From contig DAISYU010000017.1 in assembly GCA_036825155.1 (NCBI GenBank), forward strand, positions 1 through 42,694: a DNA stretch of 42,694 bases. The letters run 5' to 3'. Below the pieces are notes generated by a model that worked only from the letters and a program-made list of their open reading frames with translations, searched no databases and was not told the origin of the DNA. The position numbers and the translations under genes are program-made. Origin of the DNA: DSAD01 sp036825155 (lineage in GTDB: Bacteria; Desulfobacterota; Desulfomonilia; UBA1062). Of this stretch, positions 1 through 7,671 are shown piece after piece. Position 1 is the first letter of the stretch; each line of letters starts with the position of its first letter.

Positions 1-280
1 CGAATTGGACGCGCCGAAGGACGCGCTCACAGAGTGAGGCACAGGGATGTGTCGAATCACAAGACTCCCGACACGTCGACAGGTTCGCAACCATGAACTA
101 CAAATGAGCGAATCTGCATTTTCTCAGGCATAGGTTTTCTCTGTTTTTTCCAATACTCCAGTTCTCCATTTCTTCATTACTCCATCACTCCACTACTCCA
201 GATCTCTCTCATCCCGGGCAACCTTGCAAAAATCTGAATGTACGCTATCTTTGCATAGAATAATCATAAAGGAGATTGAA
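1..280. other. Leader region without a recognised gene
   Basis: No convincing reading frame or RNA gene is visible. From about 150 to 205 there is a low-complexity stretch built from short words such as CACTCC and ACTCCA, of a kind often seen between genes in this type of genome. A weak hairpin, CTCAC/GTGAG, lies near 27-38. The promoter of the lipoprotein gene starting at 281 should be here, but I cannot assign -35 and -10 boxes with confidence. Confidence 0.4.
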
Positions 281-640
281 ATGATACATTATAGGCCTAC
301 ATTAGTCCGGCCGGATACACGCGGCATTCTGCTGTTACTGGCTTGTCTCTTTCTTTTCGCTGCAGCTCTGACCAGTTCAGGATGCGCCACTGTCGGACGT
401 GATTTCCCTGATTACCGGGTCAAAGAGATACAGATCAACCAGACCACGCAAAGCGAGATACGCACGATGTTCGGTTCTCCATGGAGGGTCGGTATAGAAG
501 ACGGCCAACGTACATGGACCTATGGAAGATACCGGTATCAGGCCTTTGGAGAGGCGAGCACAAAAGACCTGGTGATCAGGTTTGACAGTCGAGGCATAGT
601 GACCTCATACACCTACAACACCACCGAGCATCAGGAGTGA
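281..640 (+). CDS. Small BamE/SmpA-like lipoprotein
   Basis: Predicted 119-residue exported protein. The ATG at 281 is chosen because AAAGGAG lies at 268-274; the frame is open further upstream to a TTG at 224, which has no such site. The N-terminus has a charged start, then a hydrophobic segment ending in L-T-S-S-G-C, a plausible though not perfect lipobox, so it is probably a lipoprotein. The mature part has the SmpA/OmlA/BamE-like pattern: a short 'I..NQTT.SEI' helix, then 'MFGSPW' and a strand with 'WTYGRYRY'. In that family such small domains bind outer-membrane assembly or envelope proteins. It is not in an operon with other assembly genes, so it is probably a stand-alone BamE-like protein rather than BamE itself. 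The fold call is moderate and the specific role is unknown. Confidence 0.6.
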   Translation: MIHYRPTLVRPDTRGILLLLACLFLFAAALTSSGCATVGRDFPDYRVKEIQINQTTQSEIRTMFGSPWRVGIEDGQRTWTYGRYRYQAFGEASTKDLVIRFDSRGIVTSYTYNTTEHQE

Positions 641-846
641 CTTTTAAGCCACGGGGGCGTATTTCCTGACATGAAATACACGGGATCATACCTGATTGCC
701 GCCTCAAGTTTTACCCTGATGTTCCGAATATATCTATAAACATCCTGATATGTTGCAATGTATGTACCCACCATGAACATACCGGGAATGAGGCCGGGAA
801 ATGATACATTTTTTATGAGGCCATGTTCCCGATGGAGGCGTAGCTC

Positions 847-1227
847 ATGGCATCGAACATTCTGCTGGTTGATGATTCCAATGTCGTCAAAGCGGTACTG
901 TTTAGAATATTGACACAGTCATCCCTGCCCATCAATCAGATATATGATGCGGCAAACGGTGCCGAGGCACTGGAAATTCTCGAATCACACCGGATGGACC
1001 TGGTAGTCGCCGATATCAACATGCCGGTGATGGACGGTGTCGAAATGATAGAGTGGATGCGTGCCGATACGAGGTTCAGACATATCCCGGTCGTAGTCAT
1101 CTCCACCGAGGGGAGTTCGAGCCGCATAGACAGACTCAGAGACCTCGGCATCGAGGCCTATATCCGCAAGCCCTTCTCATCCGATGAGATTCAGACCACC
1201 TTCAGCGAAATACTTGGAGAATCATGA
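847..1227 (+). CDS. CheY-like single-domain response regulator
   Basis: 126-residue receiver domain with no output domain. All phosphorylation-site residues are visible: the acidic pair in 'LLVDDSN' (D9, D10), the phospho-acceptor D56 in 'VVADINMP', T87 in 'VISTEG' and K108 in 'YIRKPF'. GGAGG at 834-838 precedes the ATG. The stop overlaps the start of the CheX-like gene in an ATGA arrangement, so the two are translationally coupled. Receiver-only proteins act by docking to a partner, as CheY does on the flagellar motor. With no flagellar or chemotaxis genes here, the target is unknown, and the phosphatase next door is the probable off-switch. Confidence 0.9.
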   Translation: MASNILLVDDSNVVKAVLFRILTQSSLPINQIYDAANGAEALEILESHRMDLVVADINMPVMDGVEMIEWMRADTRFRHIPVVVISTEGSSSRIDRLRDLGIEAYIRKPFSSDEIQTTFSEILGES

Positions 1228-1682
1228 AAGATACGACGAAGCAATGTTTAAAACAGGCGATTGTAGAGGTCTTGGCATCCATGGTCTCAATGACTCTGCA
1301 CGATGCCGATGCCCAGGACCTTCCCACGATTGAGAAGCCGGCTCTGAATGTACGTATCGAATATCAGGGCGAACACTCCGGAGAGATCAGCATAATCCTC
1401 GGGGAAGACCTGGCTTCGCGTATCGCCAGACGGTTTTTGGGGATGGACAGCGAAAGCGACATCTTAAACGACATGATCGAAGACACCGCCCGCGAACTTG
1501 CCAACATCATCTGCGGCCATTTCGTAACCCTGAAGTATGGCGAAAAACCCATAATGAAGATATCCGTTCCAAGGTTGTTTCCCATCAGCCCTGCCTTATT
1601 CGGCATCTTGAGTACAAATGAAGATTTCTCATCATTCATGGTCGATGACCAGCCGATGCTGGGGCTTGTCCGCCTGAAATAA
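1224..1682 (+). CDS. CheX-like CheY-P phosphatase
   Basis: 152-residue protein of the CheC/CheX/FliY phosphatase superfamily. The diagnostic E-x-x-N catalytic pair is visible as E91 and N94 in 'ARELANIICG', followed by the glycine-containing segment typical of CheX. In this family the acid and amide position water for dephosphorylation of the CheY aspartyl phosphate. The domain is full length. The ATG overlaps the stop of the receiver gene (ATGA at 1224-1227), which strongly implies that the receiver at 847-1227 is its substrate. There is one active-site helix, as in CheX, not two as in CheC. The family is confident; the substrate is inferred from the operon. Confidence 0.82.
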   Translation: MKDTTKQCLKQAIVEVLASMVSMTLHDADAQDLPTIEKPALNVRIEYQGEHSGEISIILGEDLASRIARRFLGMDSESDILNDMIEDTARELANIICGHFVTLKYGEKPIMKISVPRLFPISPALFGILSTNEDFSSFMVDDQPMLGLVRLK

Positions 1683-1730
1683 TAATCCTCCAATTGACAT
1701 TGCCTCTGCAAGCTGGTTCAAAGACATTTC

Positions 1731-3278
1731 ATGGATATCCTGCTGATCCACCCGCCTGTTACCAGACCGTGCGAACCCCCTGCCGGACTGGCGAAGATTA
1801 TGGGAGCATTGCAGGATCACGGGAGTTCATGCCACGTACTTGATGCGAATATCGAGGGCCTGCTCTACCTCACCCACAGCTTGTCTGCGGCAGAGGATAC
1901 CTGGACCAGACGTGCACTGAACCACCGGGAGGAAAACATCGCCTCGCTGAGAGAGGGCACTGCCTTCAGAAACCCCGGCAGCTACAACTCCTCGGTAGGA
2001 GAAATCAACCGTATTCTCACCATGGTCTCCGCCCGGGCAGACTCGCACGTAACACTGAACAACTATGCCCATGACAGGCTCTCACCGGTAAAAAGCTCCG
2101 ACCTTCTCCGATCTGCCCGGCAGCCTGAAAATAACGTTTTCTATCCATACTTCAAAGAGCGGTTCGTCTCCATTTTCGAAGAGCATACCCCTCGTATTGC
2201 GGGCTTCTCTCTCAACTATCTGAGCCAGGCACTGACCTGCTTTGCCATGATCGGCTGCCTCAGGAGCATAAGCCCGGACACGAAGATCATCGTAGGCGGC
2301 GGGCTCGTCACGTCATGGATAAAGAGGCCGGGATGGAACAATCCATTTGCCGGACTTGTGGACGAACTTGTTGCAGGTCCTGGTGAAGCTCGCATCCTTG
2401 AACACCTGGGAAAATCATACTCCGGCAGGGAGGCCCTTCCGGAGTACGCCCCGTTGTGGAACAATGAGTACCTCTCGCCCGGCAGGGTGGTCCCCTTCAG
2501 TACGTCTTTCGGCTGTTACTGGGGAAAGTGTTCGTTTTGCCCGGAAAAGGCAGAGGGCAATGCCTATGCCCCTCTTTCTGCCGAAAGAGCGCTGTCTGAC
2601 ATGAAAACCCTGGGGGAAAAGCATTCCCCGTCACTTGTCCATATCTGCGACAATGCCATAAGTCCGAAACTGCTCACCTCGCTGGCTGAGACCGAATCCA
2701 TGGCCCCGTGGTACGGATTCGCGCGGATCACGGACCACCTGAGCGATCCGGATTTCTGCCGGGCCCTCAAGCGGTCCGGCTGTGCGATGATCAAGCTCGG
2801 ACTGGAGTCCGGCGACCAGCGGGTCCTGGATGAGCTGAACAAGGGCATCGACCTTGCTGTTGCGGCAAGGGTACTCAAAGCGCTCAAGCTTGCGGGCATA
2901 GCGACCTATGTCTACCTGCTCTTCGGCACACCGCCTGAAGATCTGGCAAGCGCGCGAAAAACGCTTGCCTTCTTGGAAACATACCATGACTGCGTGGATT
3001 TCCTCAACCTGTCGATCTTCAATCTCCCCCGGGAAAGTACCGAGGCTGCAAGACTTGAAACCTACGATTTTTCCCAGGGCGATCTTTCGCTCTACCAGGG
3101 TTTCCGGCACCCTAAGGGTTGGGACAGAAACAACGTGCGGCAGTTCCTCGACAAGGAATTCAAGAGACACCGTGCAATGGCATCCATCGTACGGAATGAT
3201 CCTCCGGTCTTTACCTCGAACCATGCACCATTCTTCGTTATGGACGGCACCATGCCTCAAGGAAAAGAGCCCGAATAA
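1731..3278 (+). CDS. Radical SAM protein with N-terminal B12-binding-like domain
   Basis: 515 residues. The N-terminus 'DILLIHPP....PP.GLA..MGAL' and a 'VGGGLVTS' segment near residue 188 resemble the cobalamin-binding Rossmann region of B12-type radical SAM enzymes. The 4Fe-4S motif is C262-x4-C267-x2-C270 ('CYWGKCSFC'), a one-residue-longer spacing than the common C-x3-C-x2-C, known from some B12-radical SAM subfamilies. A downstream 'KLGLESG' strand matches the SAM-binding part of the barrel. Such enzymes methylate or rearrange unactivated carbons, but I cannot name the substrate. No strong ribosome site precedes the ATG. It lies 48 bases after the CheX-like gene and may share its transcript. 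No RiPP precursor was noticed beside it. Confidence 0.8.
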   Translation: MDILLIHPPVTRPCEPPAGLAKIMGALQDHGSSCHVLDANIEGLLYLTHSLSAAEDTWTRRALNHREENIASLREGTAFRNPGSYNSSVGEINRILTMVSARADSHVTLNNYAHDRLSPVKSSDLLRSARQPENNVFYPYFKERFVSIFEEHTPRIAGFSLNYLSQALTCFAMIGCLRSISPDTKIIVGGGLVTSWIKRPGWNNPFAGLVDELVAGPGEARILEHLGKSYSGREALPEYAPLWNNEYLSPGRVVPFSTSFGCYWGKCSFCPEKAEGNAYAPLSAERALSDMKTLGEKHSPSLVHICDNAISPKLLTSLAETESMAPWYGFARITDHLSDPDFCRALKRSGCAMIKLGLESGDQRVLDELNKGIDLAVAARVLKALKLAGIATYVYLLFGTPPEDLASARKTLAFLETYHDCVDFLNLSIFNLPRESTEAARLETYDFSQGDLSLYQGFRHPKGWDRNNVRQFLDKEFKRHRAMASIVRNDPPVFTSNHAPFFVMDGTMPQGKEPE

Positions 3279-3817
3279 TCCCTGTGTCCCCGCAGCCGAA
3301 CAGGAATGGCCAGCAGGACATACGAAGGATGAAAAAGTATCCGATTTTGAAATGTCTCCCTGCATAATGTTTTAACGTTATTATTCCGGATTCTGAATTC
3401 TGGATACTGGATTCAATTTTCATATAAATGTGTCTTATGTGGTATTCAGGATAAAAAAAAAGCCAGAAGAATGTTTAAGGAGGTAGTACACAGAACAGAG
3501 ACTGTGCATCTTCTTCTGGCATAAAGGAGTGATGCTTAAGCAGTAGAATGCGAGATTTATTAACCACATTTTACCTGGCGAGGTATATCAGATAGATGAT
3601 GAAAATCTTGTCTCCAATTTTCCTATAGCACCGGCGTCTTTGGCTTACATCACCAACAAAAAAAGACTGTTTCATATTCCAGTGTTCTCTTAGGGGTTGC
3701 CTCCCGGCAGACTATTATGGTTTTGTTGTCGGGGCTGATTCATACTGAAGCACGATATGTCCGGCACAGCACTGCTGAAGACGAATAGAGAGAATTCGAG
3801 AGGAAAGACGAAAGACC
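3279..3817. other. Long gene-free stretch before tex
   Basis: 539 bases without a convincing reading frame on either strand. Around 3380-3420 there are near-repeats of the words 'GGATTC' and 'GAATTC', probably spacer. The notable element is a perfect 10-bp inverted repeat at 3462-3471 and 3511-3520 next to an A-run (listed separately). Nearer tex, a short hairpin-forming segment TGCC/GGCA lies near 3697-3708. The tex promoter must be here, but I could not place it. Confidence 0.5.
3452..3520 (-). terminator. Minus-strand intrinsic-terminator-like hairpin, possible small RNA 3' end
   Basis: The arms GCCAGAAGAA (3462-3471) and TTCTTCTGGC (3511-3520) are perfectly complementary. The 39-base loop holds a smaller hairpin CACAG/CTGTG. 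On the plus strand a run of A lies directly upstream of the first arm, so on the minus strand the stem is followed by about nine U residues, as in a Rho-independent terminator. No minus-strand gene feeds into it: both flanking genes are on the plus strand. The simplest reading is the 3' end of an unannotated minus-strand RNA that starts somewhere between 3530 and 3810. The long loop is unusual and lowers confidence. Confidence 0.45.
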
Positions 3818-5968
3818 ATGAGGGAATCGTACTATACTAAGATTGCTCAAGAGATCGATGTTAAACCGCATCAAATACGAGCGGTAGATGCCCTTTTGAC
3901 AGACGGTTCCACTGTACCGTTCATCGCCCGCTATCGCAAGGAACAGACCGGCTCCCTTGACGAGGTTGCCATCACGACGATCAGGGACAGGCTCAAAGAA
4001 TTGGAGGCGATCGATGCACGGAGGGAGACCATAATCAACTCAATGAGAGAACAGGAGGTTCTCACCGAAGAGCTTCAAGAATCCCTTGAATCAGCCGTGA
4101 CGCTCGCAGATCTGGAAGACATCTACCTGCCATACCGTCCAAAACGCAAGACCAGGGGCAGCGTTGCCCGTGAAAAGGGACTGACAGAGCTGGCAGATAT
4201 CATCTTCTCCCAGGCAGATGAAATCGATCCTTTAAAGGAAGCAGAAGCCTTTATCGACACGGACAAGGGTGTGAAGGATACCGGTGATGCCCTTGCCGGT
4301 GCCCGGGATATCATTGCAGAGCAGATCGCAGAAGATGCGGACATCAGGGCTGCAATGCGGACCCTCTTTGAAAAAGAAGCCAGGATATCAACCGAGGTAT
4401 ACACGGGAGCCGAAGAAGAGGCTGCCACCTACCGGGACTACTTCCACTGGGAAGAACCGGCGGCAAGCGCACCGTCTCACAGGATTCTCGCCATGTTCAG
4501 GGGAAACAAGGAGGCACTGCTCAGGCTCTCGATCCGTCCTGACGAGGACAGGGCCCTAGCGCTCCTTGAGAACCGCCTGTGCAGGAAAGAAAACGCATGC
4601 ACCGGCCACGTTCGGCTGGCATATGTTGACAGTTACAAGCGACTGCTGGGGCCGTCCATGGAAAACGAGATCAAGGCCGTGTTGAAATCACGCGCAGACC
4701 TCGAGGCGATCCGCGTATTTGCCACGAACCTGCGGGAACTCCTCATGGCATCACCCATGGGTCGCGCCAGGGTCCTGGCCATTGATCCGGGGTTCCGCAC
4801 CGGATGCAAGGTGGTCTGTCTCGACAGCCAGGGCAAGCTTCTTCACCACGACGTGATCTACCCTACCTTCTCGGCTGCAAAAGTCGAGGAGGCCGAAAAG
4901 ATTATGCTCGAACTTACCAGTCGTTTTGCCATCGAGGCCATCGGCATCGGCAACGGCACAGCTAGCCGTGAGACCGAGGCCTTTGTGCGCGGGCTTGGTA
5001 TGAAGGTCCCGGTGATCATTGTCAATGAAAGCGGCGCATCGGTGTATTCCGCTTCACAGGTGGCGAGACAGGAATTCCCTGACCATGACGTAACCGTGCG
5101 CGGGGCGGTCTCCATCGGCAGACGGCTCATGGACCCGCTTGCGGAACTGGTAAAGATCGACCCCAAGTCCATCGGAGTGGGACAGTATCAGCACGATGTG
5201 GACCAGGCAAAGCTCAAGGGCATGCTCGATGATGTGGTCATGAGCTGTGTCAATGCCGTGGGCGTAGAGGTCAATACCGCGAGCAGGGAACTGCTTACCT
5301 ACGTATCCGGTCTGGGACCGGTCCTGGCAGGCAATATAGTGGCCCATCGAAACGAGCACGGGCCGTTTACGAGCCGGAAAGACCTGAAAAAGGTGCCTCG
5401 CCTGGGCGCAAAAGCCTTTGAGCTGTCAGCAGGTTTTCTGCGCGTACGGGATGGATCACACCCGCTCGATGCAAGTGCTGTTCACCCGGAACGTTATGAC
5501 CTGGTGGAGAGGATGGCCCACAATCTCGGATGTACGGTTTCCGACCTGATGAAAGACACGTCACTGCGTTTGCGAATAGACTTAAAACGCTACGAGAGCG
5601 AATCTGTCGGCATGCCGACGCTGAAGGACATCATGACCGAACTCGCCAAGCCCGGAAGGGACCCCAGGCAGGCATTCGAGGCCTTCAGTTTTGCCGAGGG
5701 CATAAACAGTATGGAAGATCTCACTGAAGGTATGGAATTGCCGGGTATCGTAACCAACGTAACCAATTTCGGGGCGTTTGTGGATATCGGCGTTCATCAA
5801 GACGGGCTTGTTCACATCAGCCAGTTGGCGGACCGCTTTGTCAAAAACCCTGCCGACGTGGTCAAGGTAAACCAGAAGGTTACGGTGCGGGTAGTAGAGG
5901 TTGATATAAAACGCGGCAGGATCTCTCTTTCCATGCGCGAGGCAGGATCAAAGTCTATACGGAGATAA
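3818..5968 (+). CDS. tex: Tex family RNA-binding transcription accessory protein
   Basis: 716 residues, slightly shorter than the usual Tex. The domain order is complete: N-terminal helical Tex region, a YqgF/RNase H-like domain from about residue 325 ('VLAIDPGFRTGCK'), a helix-hairpin-helix region ('LGPVLAGNIVAHR' and 'KKVPRLGAKAFE'), and a C-terminal S1 domain ('PGIVTNVTNFGAFVDIGV' to 'RISLSMRE'). Tex is a cytoplasmic nucleic-acid-binding protein related to eukaryotic Spt6 and acts with the transcription machinery. The ribosome site is weak (a GAGAGG stretch about 15 bases upstream). The stop is 19 bases from the convergent stop of the LuxR-type regulator at 5988. Confidence 0.95.
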   Translation: MRESYYTKIAQEIDVKPHQIRAVDALLTDGSTVPFIARYRKEQTGSLDEVAITTIRDRLKELEAIDARRETIINSMREQEVLTEELQESLESAVTLADLEDIYLPYRPKRKTRGSVAREKGLTELADIIFSQADEIDPLKEAEAFIDTDKGVKDTGDALAGARDIIAEQIAEDADIRAAMRTLFEKEARISTEVYTGAEEEAATYRDYFHWEEPAASAPSHRILAMFRGNKEALLRLSIRPDEDRALALLENRLCRKENACTGHVRLAYVDSYKRLLGPSMENEIKAVLKSRADLEAIRVFATNLRELLMASPMGRARVLAIDPGFRTGCKVVCLDSQGKLLHHDVIYPTFSAAKVEEAEKIMLELTSRFAIEAIGIGNGTASRETEAFVRGLGMKVPVIIVNESGASVYSASQVARQEFPDHDVTVRGAVSIGRRLMDPLAELVKIDPKSIGVGQYQHDVDQAKLKGMLDDVVMSCVNAVGVEVNTASRELLTYVSGLGPVLAGNIVAHRNEHGPFTSRKDLKKVPRLGAKAFELSAGFLRVRDGSHPLDASAVHPERYDLVERMAHNLGCTVSDLMKDTSLRLRIDLKRYESESVGMPTLKDIMTELAKPGRDPRQAFEAFSFAEGINSMEDLTEGMELPGIVTNVTNFGAFVDIGVHQDGLVHISQLADRFVKNPADVVKVNQKVTVRVVEVDIKRGRISLSMREAGSKSIRR

Positions 5969-5987
5969 CATTTTCAAGGAACATGGA

Positions 5988-6752
5988 TCATGCCACCTTT
6001 TCCCCATCCCTCCTGTTCAAGCCATCCAGGCTTCCAACAGGGATCAGCTCATGATCACAGGCGTACTTTATAAGCTCTGTGCTGCTCTTCACGTTCAGCT
6101 TTTCAAACAGCCGCTTCTTGTAGGTAAACACCGTCTTCATGCTCAGGGATATCTGCCTGCCGATCTCGGCAATATTCTTCCCTGCCAGCAGCAGGTTCAT
6201 GACCTGGAATTCACGGGCTGAGAGATATCTCCGGGACTCGGTCTCTCTATGATCCCGGTATGCATTGGGGCTTGACACTTCCGGGGGCTCCTCCAGAACC
6301 TGTTTGGTATACAGCTTTCCGTTCAGAATACGGTCTATCCCGCGCAGCAGTTCCTCCCCCGAACAGGACTTGTCGAACAGTCCGTTCGCACCTGATTGTA
6401 CGGCAAGCGGGGTTATGTGAACATCGAACTCCGATCCCATCAGCAGGATGGGAAGAAGAGGCTCCTGCTCGCGGATCAGCTCAACCAGGCGAAGGATCTG
6501 AGATTTTTCTTCAAGGGCATGAGGAATGTCCAGTATTATGAGATCAACGGGTTTCATTTGTATCCTGGCTTTTATCTCACTCAGTCTCGGGATCAGGACT
6601 GTTGAATCCACATCGTACACCTTCACAAGGATCCGAGCCAACCCCACAGCCTCTATCGGGTTCTCATTCACATGGATAAACCTGAGAGCCGGCTTTGATT
6701 CATCACGTGTTGTCTTTTCTTCCATGTTTTTTAGGTCCTCGTTGCTGTTCAT
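5988..6752 (-). CDS. LuxR/NarL-type response regulator with an atypical receiver
   Basis: 254 residues: a receiver domain (about 24-150) and a C-terminal LuxR-type helix-turn-helix ('LSAREFQVMNLLLAGKN' then 'SLSMKTVFTYKKRLFEKL'). The phospho-acceptor D75 ('LIILDIP') and K128 are present. The usual acidic pair is N29-E30 and the usual T/S position is S107 after a glycine, so metal binding and phosphorylation may be weakened. Two starts are possible. The ATG at 6752 has AGGAG directly against it (poor spacing); the ATG at 6725 has a GAGG 11 bases upstream and would remove a nine-residue tail. No sensor kinase is adjacent, so its signal is unknown. Confidence 0.85.
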   Translation of the reverse strand: MNSNEDLKNMEEKTTRDESKPALRFIHVNENPIEAVGLARILVKVYDVDSTVLIPRLSEIKARIQMKPVDLIILDIPHALEEKSQILRLVELIREQEPLLPILLMGSEFDVHITPLAVQSGANGLFDKSCSGEELLRGIDRILNGKLYTKQVLEEPPEVSSPNAYRDHRETESRRYLSAREFQVMNLLLAGKNIAEIGRQISLSMKTVFTYKKRLFEKLNVKSSTELIKYACDHELIPVGSLDGLNRRDGEKVA

Positions 6753-7083
6753 CTCCTACTGGGTCAGCACGATGTTTGATACTCCAAGCCGGGTAAAGAT
6801 CATATATCTGTCTCATGTTCAAGTTTTATTCTTCTGTATTGTGATATTGTGTTTATATAGGAATACCAAATCAGATTTTCAACCCTGAGCTTCGATCTAA
6901 CCGGACTGTGTCCGTACGGGATATCTATGCGGGGGTACATTGCACCGTGGATTCGAAAACCCCGGACCTTTGCATCGGGCCCGGGGATGTGTGCTTTTTT
7001 AGGATTCTGGCGTTCTACCGTTATCCGCCAAGGGTGATAAACCGGAACTTGCCGGGTAGAGGATCGTACAGGATTAGACCACC
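6753..7083. other. Gene-free stretch between two minus-strand genes
   Basis: 331 bases with no supported reading frame. It holds the terminator-like hairpin at 6956-6986, which reads on the minus strand and would end the transcript of the lipoprotein gene at 7084-7542. The part nearest 6753, which is AT-rich around 6800-6870, should hold the promoter of the LuxR-type gene. Confidence 0.45.
6956..6986 (-). terminator. Rho-independent terminator downstream of the lipoprotein gene
   Basis: On the minus strand, CCCCGGGCC pairs with GGTCCGGGG (plus coordinates 6978-6986 and 6960-6968), nine pairs including one G-U, with a nine-base loop and then TTTT. On the plus strand the same position is an A-C mismatch, which supports minus-strand function. 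It lies about 100 bases after the stop at 7084. Confidence 0.6.
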
Positions 7084-7542
7084 TCAGTCTATGGATTCCG
7101 CATTCAGGCCCTGAAGGATCTCACCAATACCCTCAGTGTCCATATTCCCGATGTCGACCACGGCTATTGAATCCGTGTCGATATGGACGGGAGATCCCGA
7201 ATACTCGGAGAGAATCGATTCCAGGTCTGTCTTTGTAAGCGGCTTCGTGTTATCGAAAGGAAACACTTCCAGGCCGGCCTTTTTGTCTTTTGCCGGCAGG
7301 TAAATGCTGCCCGAGGTAAAATCCACTGCCAGGGCAACGACTCCGATCACGGCAATGGCGGCCTGTCCTGTTATTGCAGCGAACAGGAGAGAAGATCCGT
7401 CGAGGATCATTATCGGAAAGTCCAGTTCCCCTTTTTGCTGATAGCGCCTTTCAGGATAGAGAAAGTATCCGCAGGATGTCAGACTCACAAGCATGGTTAC
7501 AAGTATCACTGTTGACAGAAATCTTTTTAATCTCGATACCAT
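7084..7542 (-). CDS. Putative lipoprotein with one hydrophobic segment
   Basis: 152 residues. The N-terminus has basic residues, a hydrophobic stretch and the lipobox L-T-S-C near residue 24, so it is probably lipidated. The mature region has 'YFLYPERR' followed by 'LDFPIMILDG', then a hydrophobic segment (about residues 55-75) ending in 'AVDFTSGSIYLP'. That pattern recurs in small YceK-like envelope lipoproteins of unknown function. The second half is acidic and looks soluble. GGAGGAG precedes the ATG at 7542, so the start is well supported. No function can be assigned. Confidence 0.7.
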   Translation of the reverse strand: MVSRLKRFLSTVILVTMLVSLTSCGYFLYPERRYQQKGELDFPIMILDGSSLLFAAITGQAAIAVIGVVALAVDFTSGSIYLPAKDKKAGLEVFPFDNTKPLTKTDLESILSEYSGSPVHIDTDSIAVVDIGNMDTEGIGEILQGLNAESID

Positions 7543-7671
7543 AGAAATTCTCCTCCAATCTGTTCACATTATTTAGCGGATATTATAACGGGAATTCTCA
7601 CAATGCTCTAGTTGTTCTTTTGCATGTGGGAGAACTTTTTGTGATGATTCGGATAAGCTATCAATCAGGGA

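Noticed and set aside
150..205. Repeated ACTCC-type words resembling a short tandem repeat or CRISPR-like array
   Set aside because: The words are short and imperfect, with no regular spacers; they look like low-complexity intergenic sequence.
2631..3365. A long antisense reading frame (244 codons) inside the radical SAM gene
   Set aside because: No family motif and no ribosome site; the plus-strand frame has clear radical SAM motifs.
3380..3420. Near-repeats of GGATTC/GAATTC resembling a mobile-element end
   Set aside because: No transposase, no target-site duplication and no second copy was found in the window; probably spacer sequence.
3521..3720. A known riboswitch or 6S RNA in the region before tex
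   Set aside because: I could not match conserved motifs of any class I know; only the terminator-like hairpin is supported.
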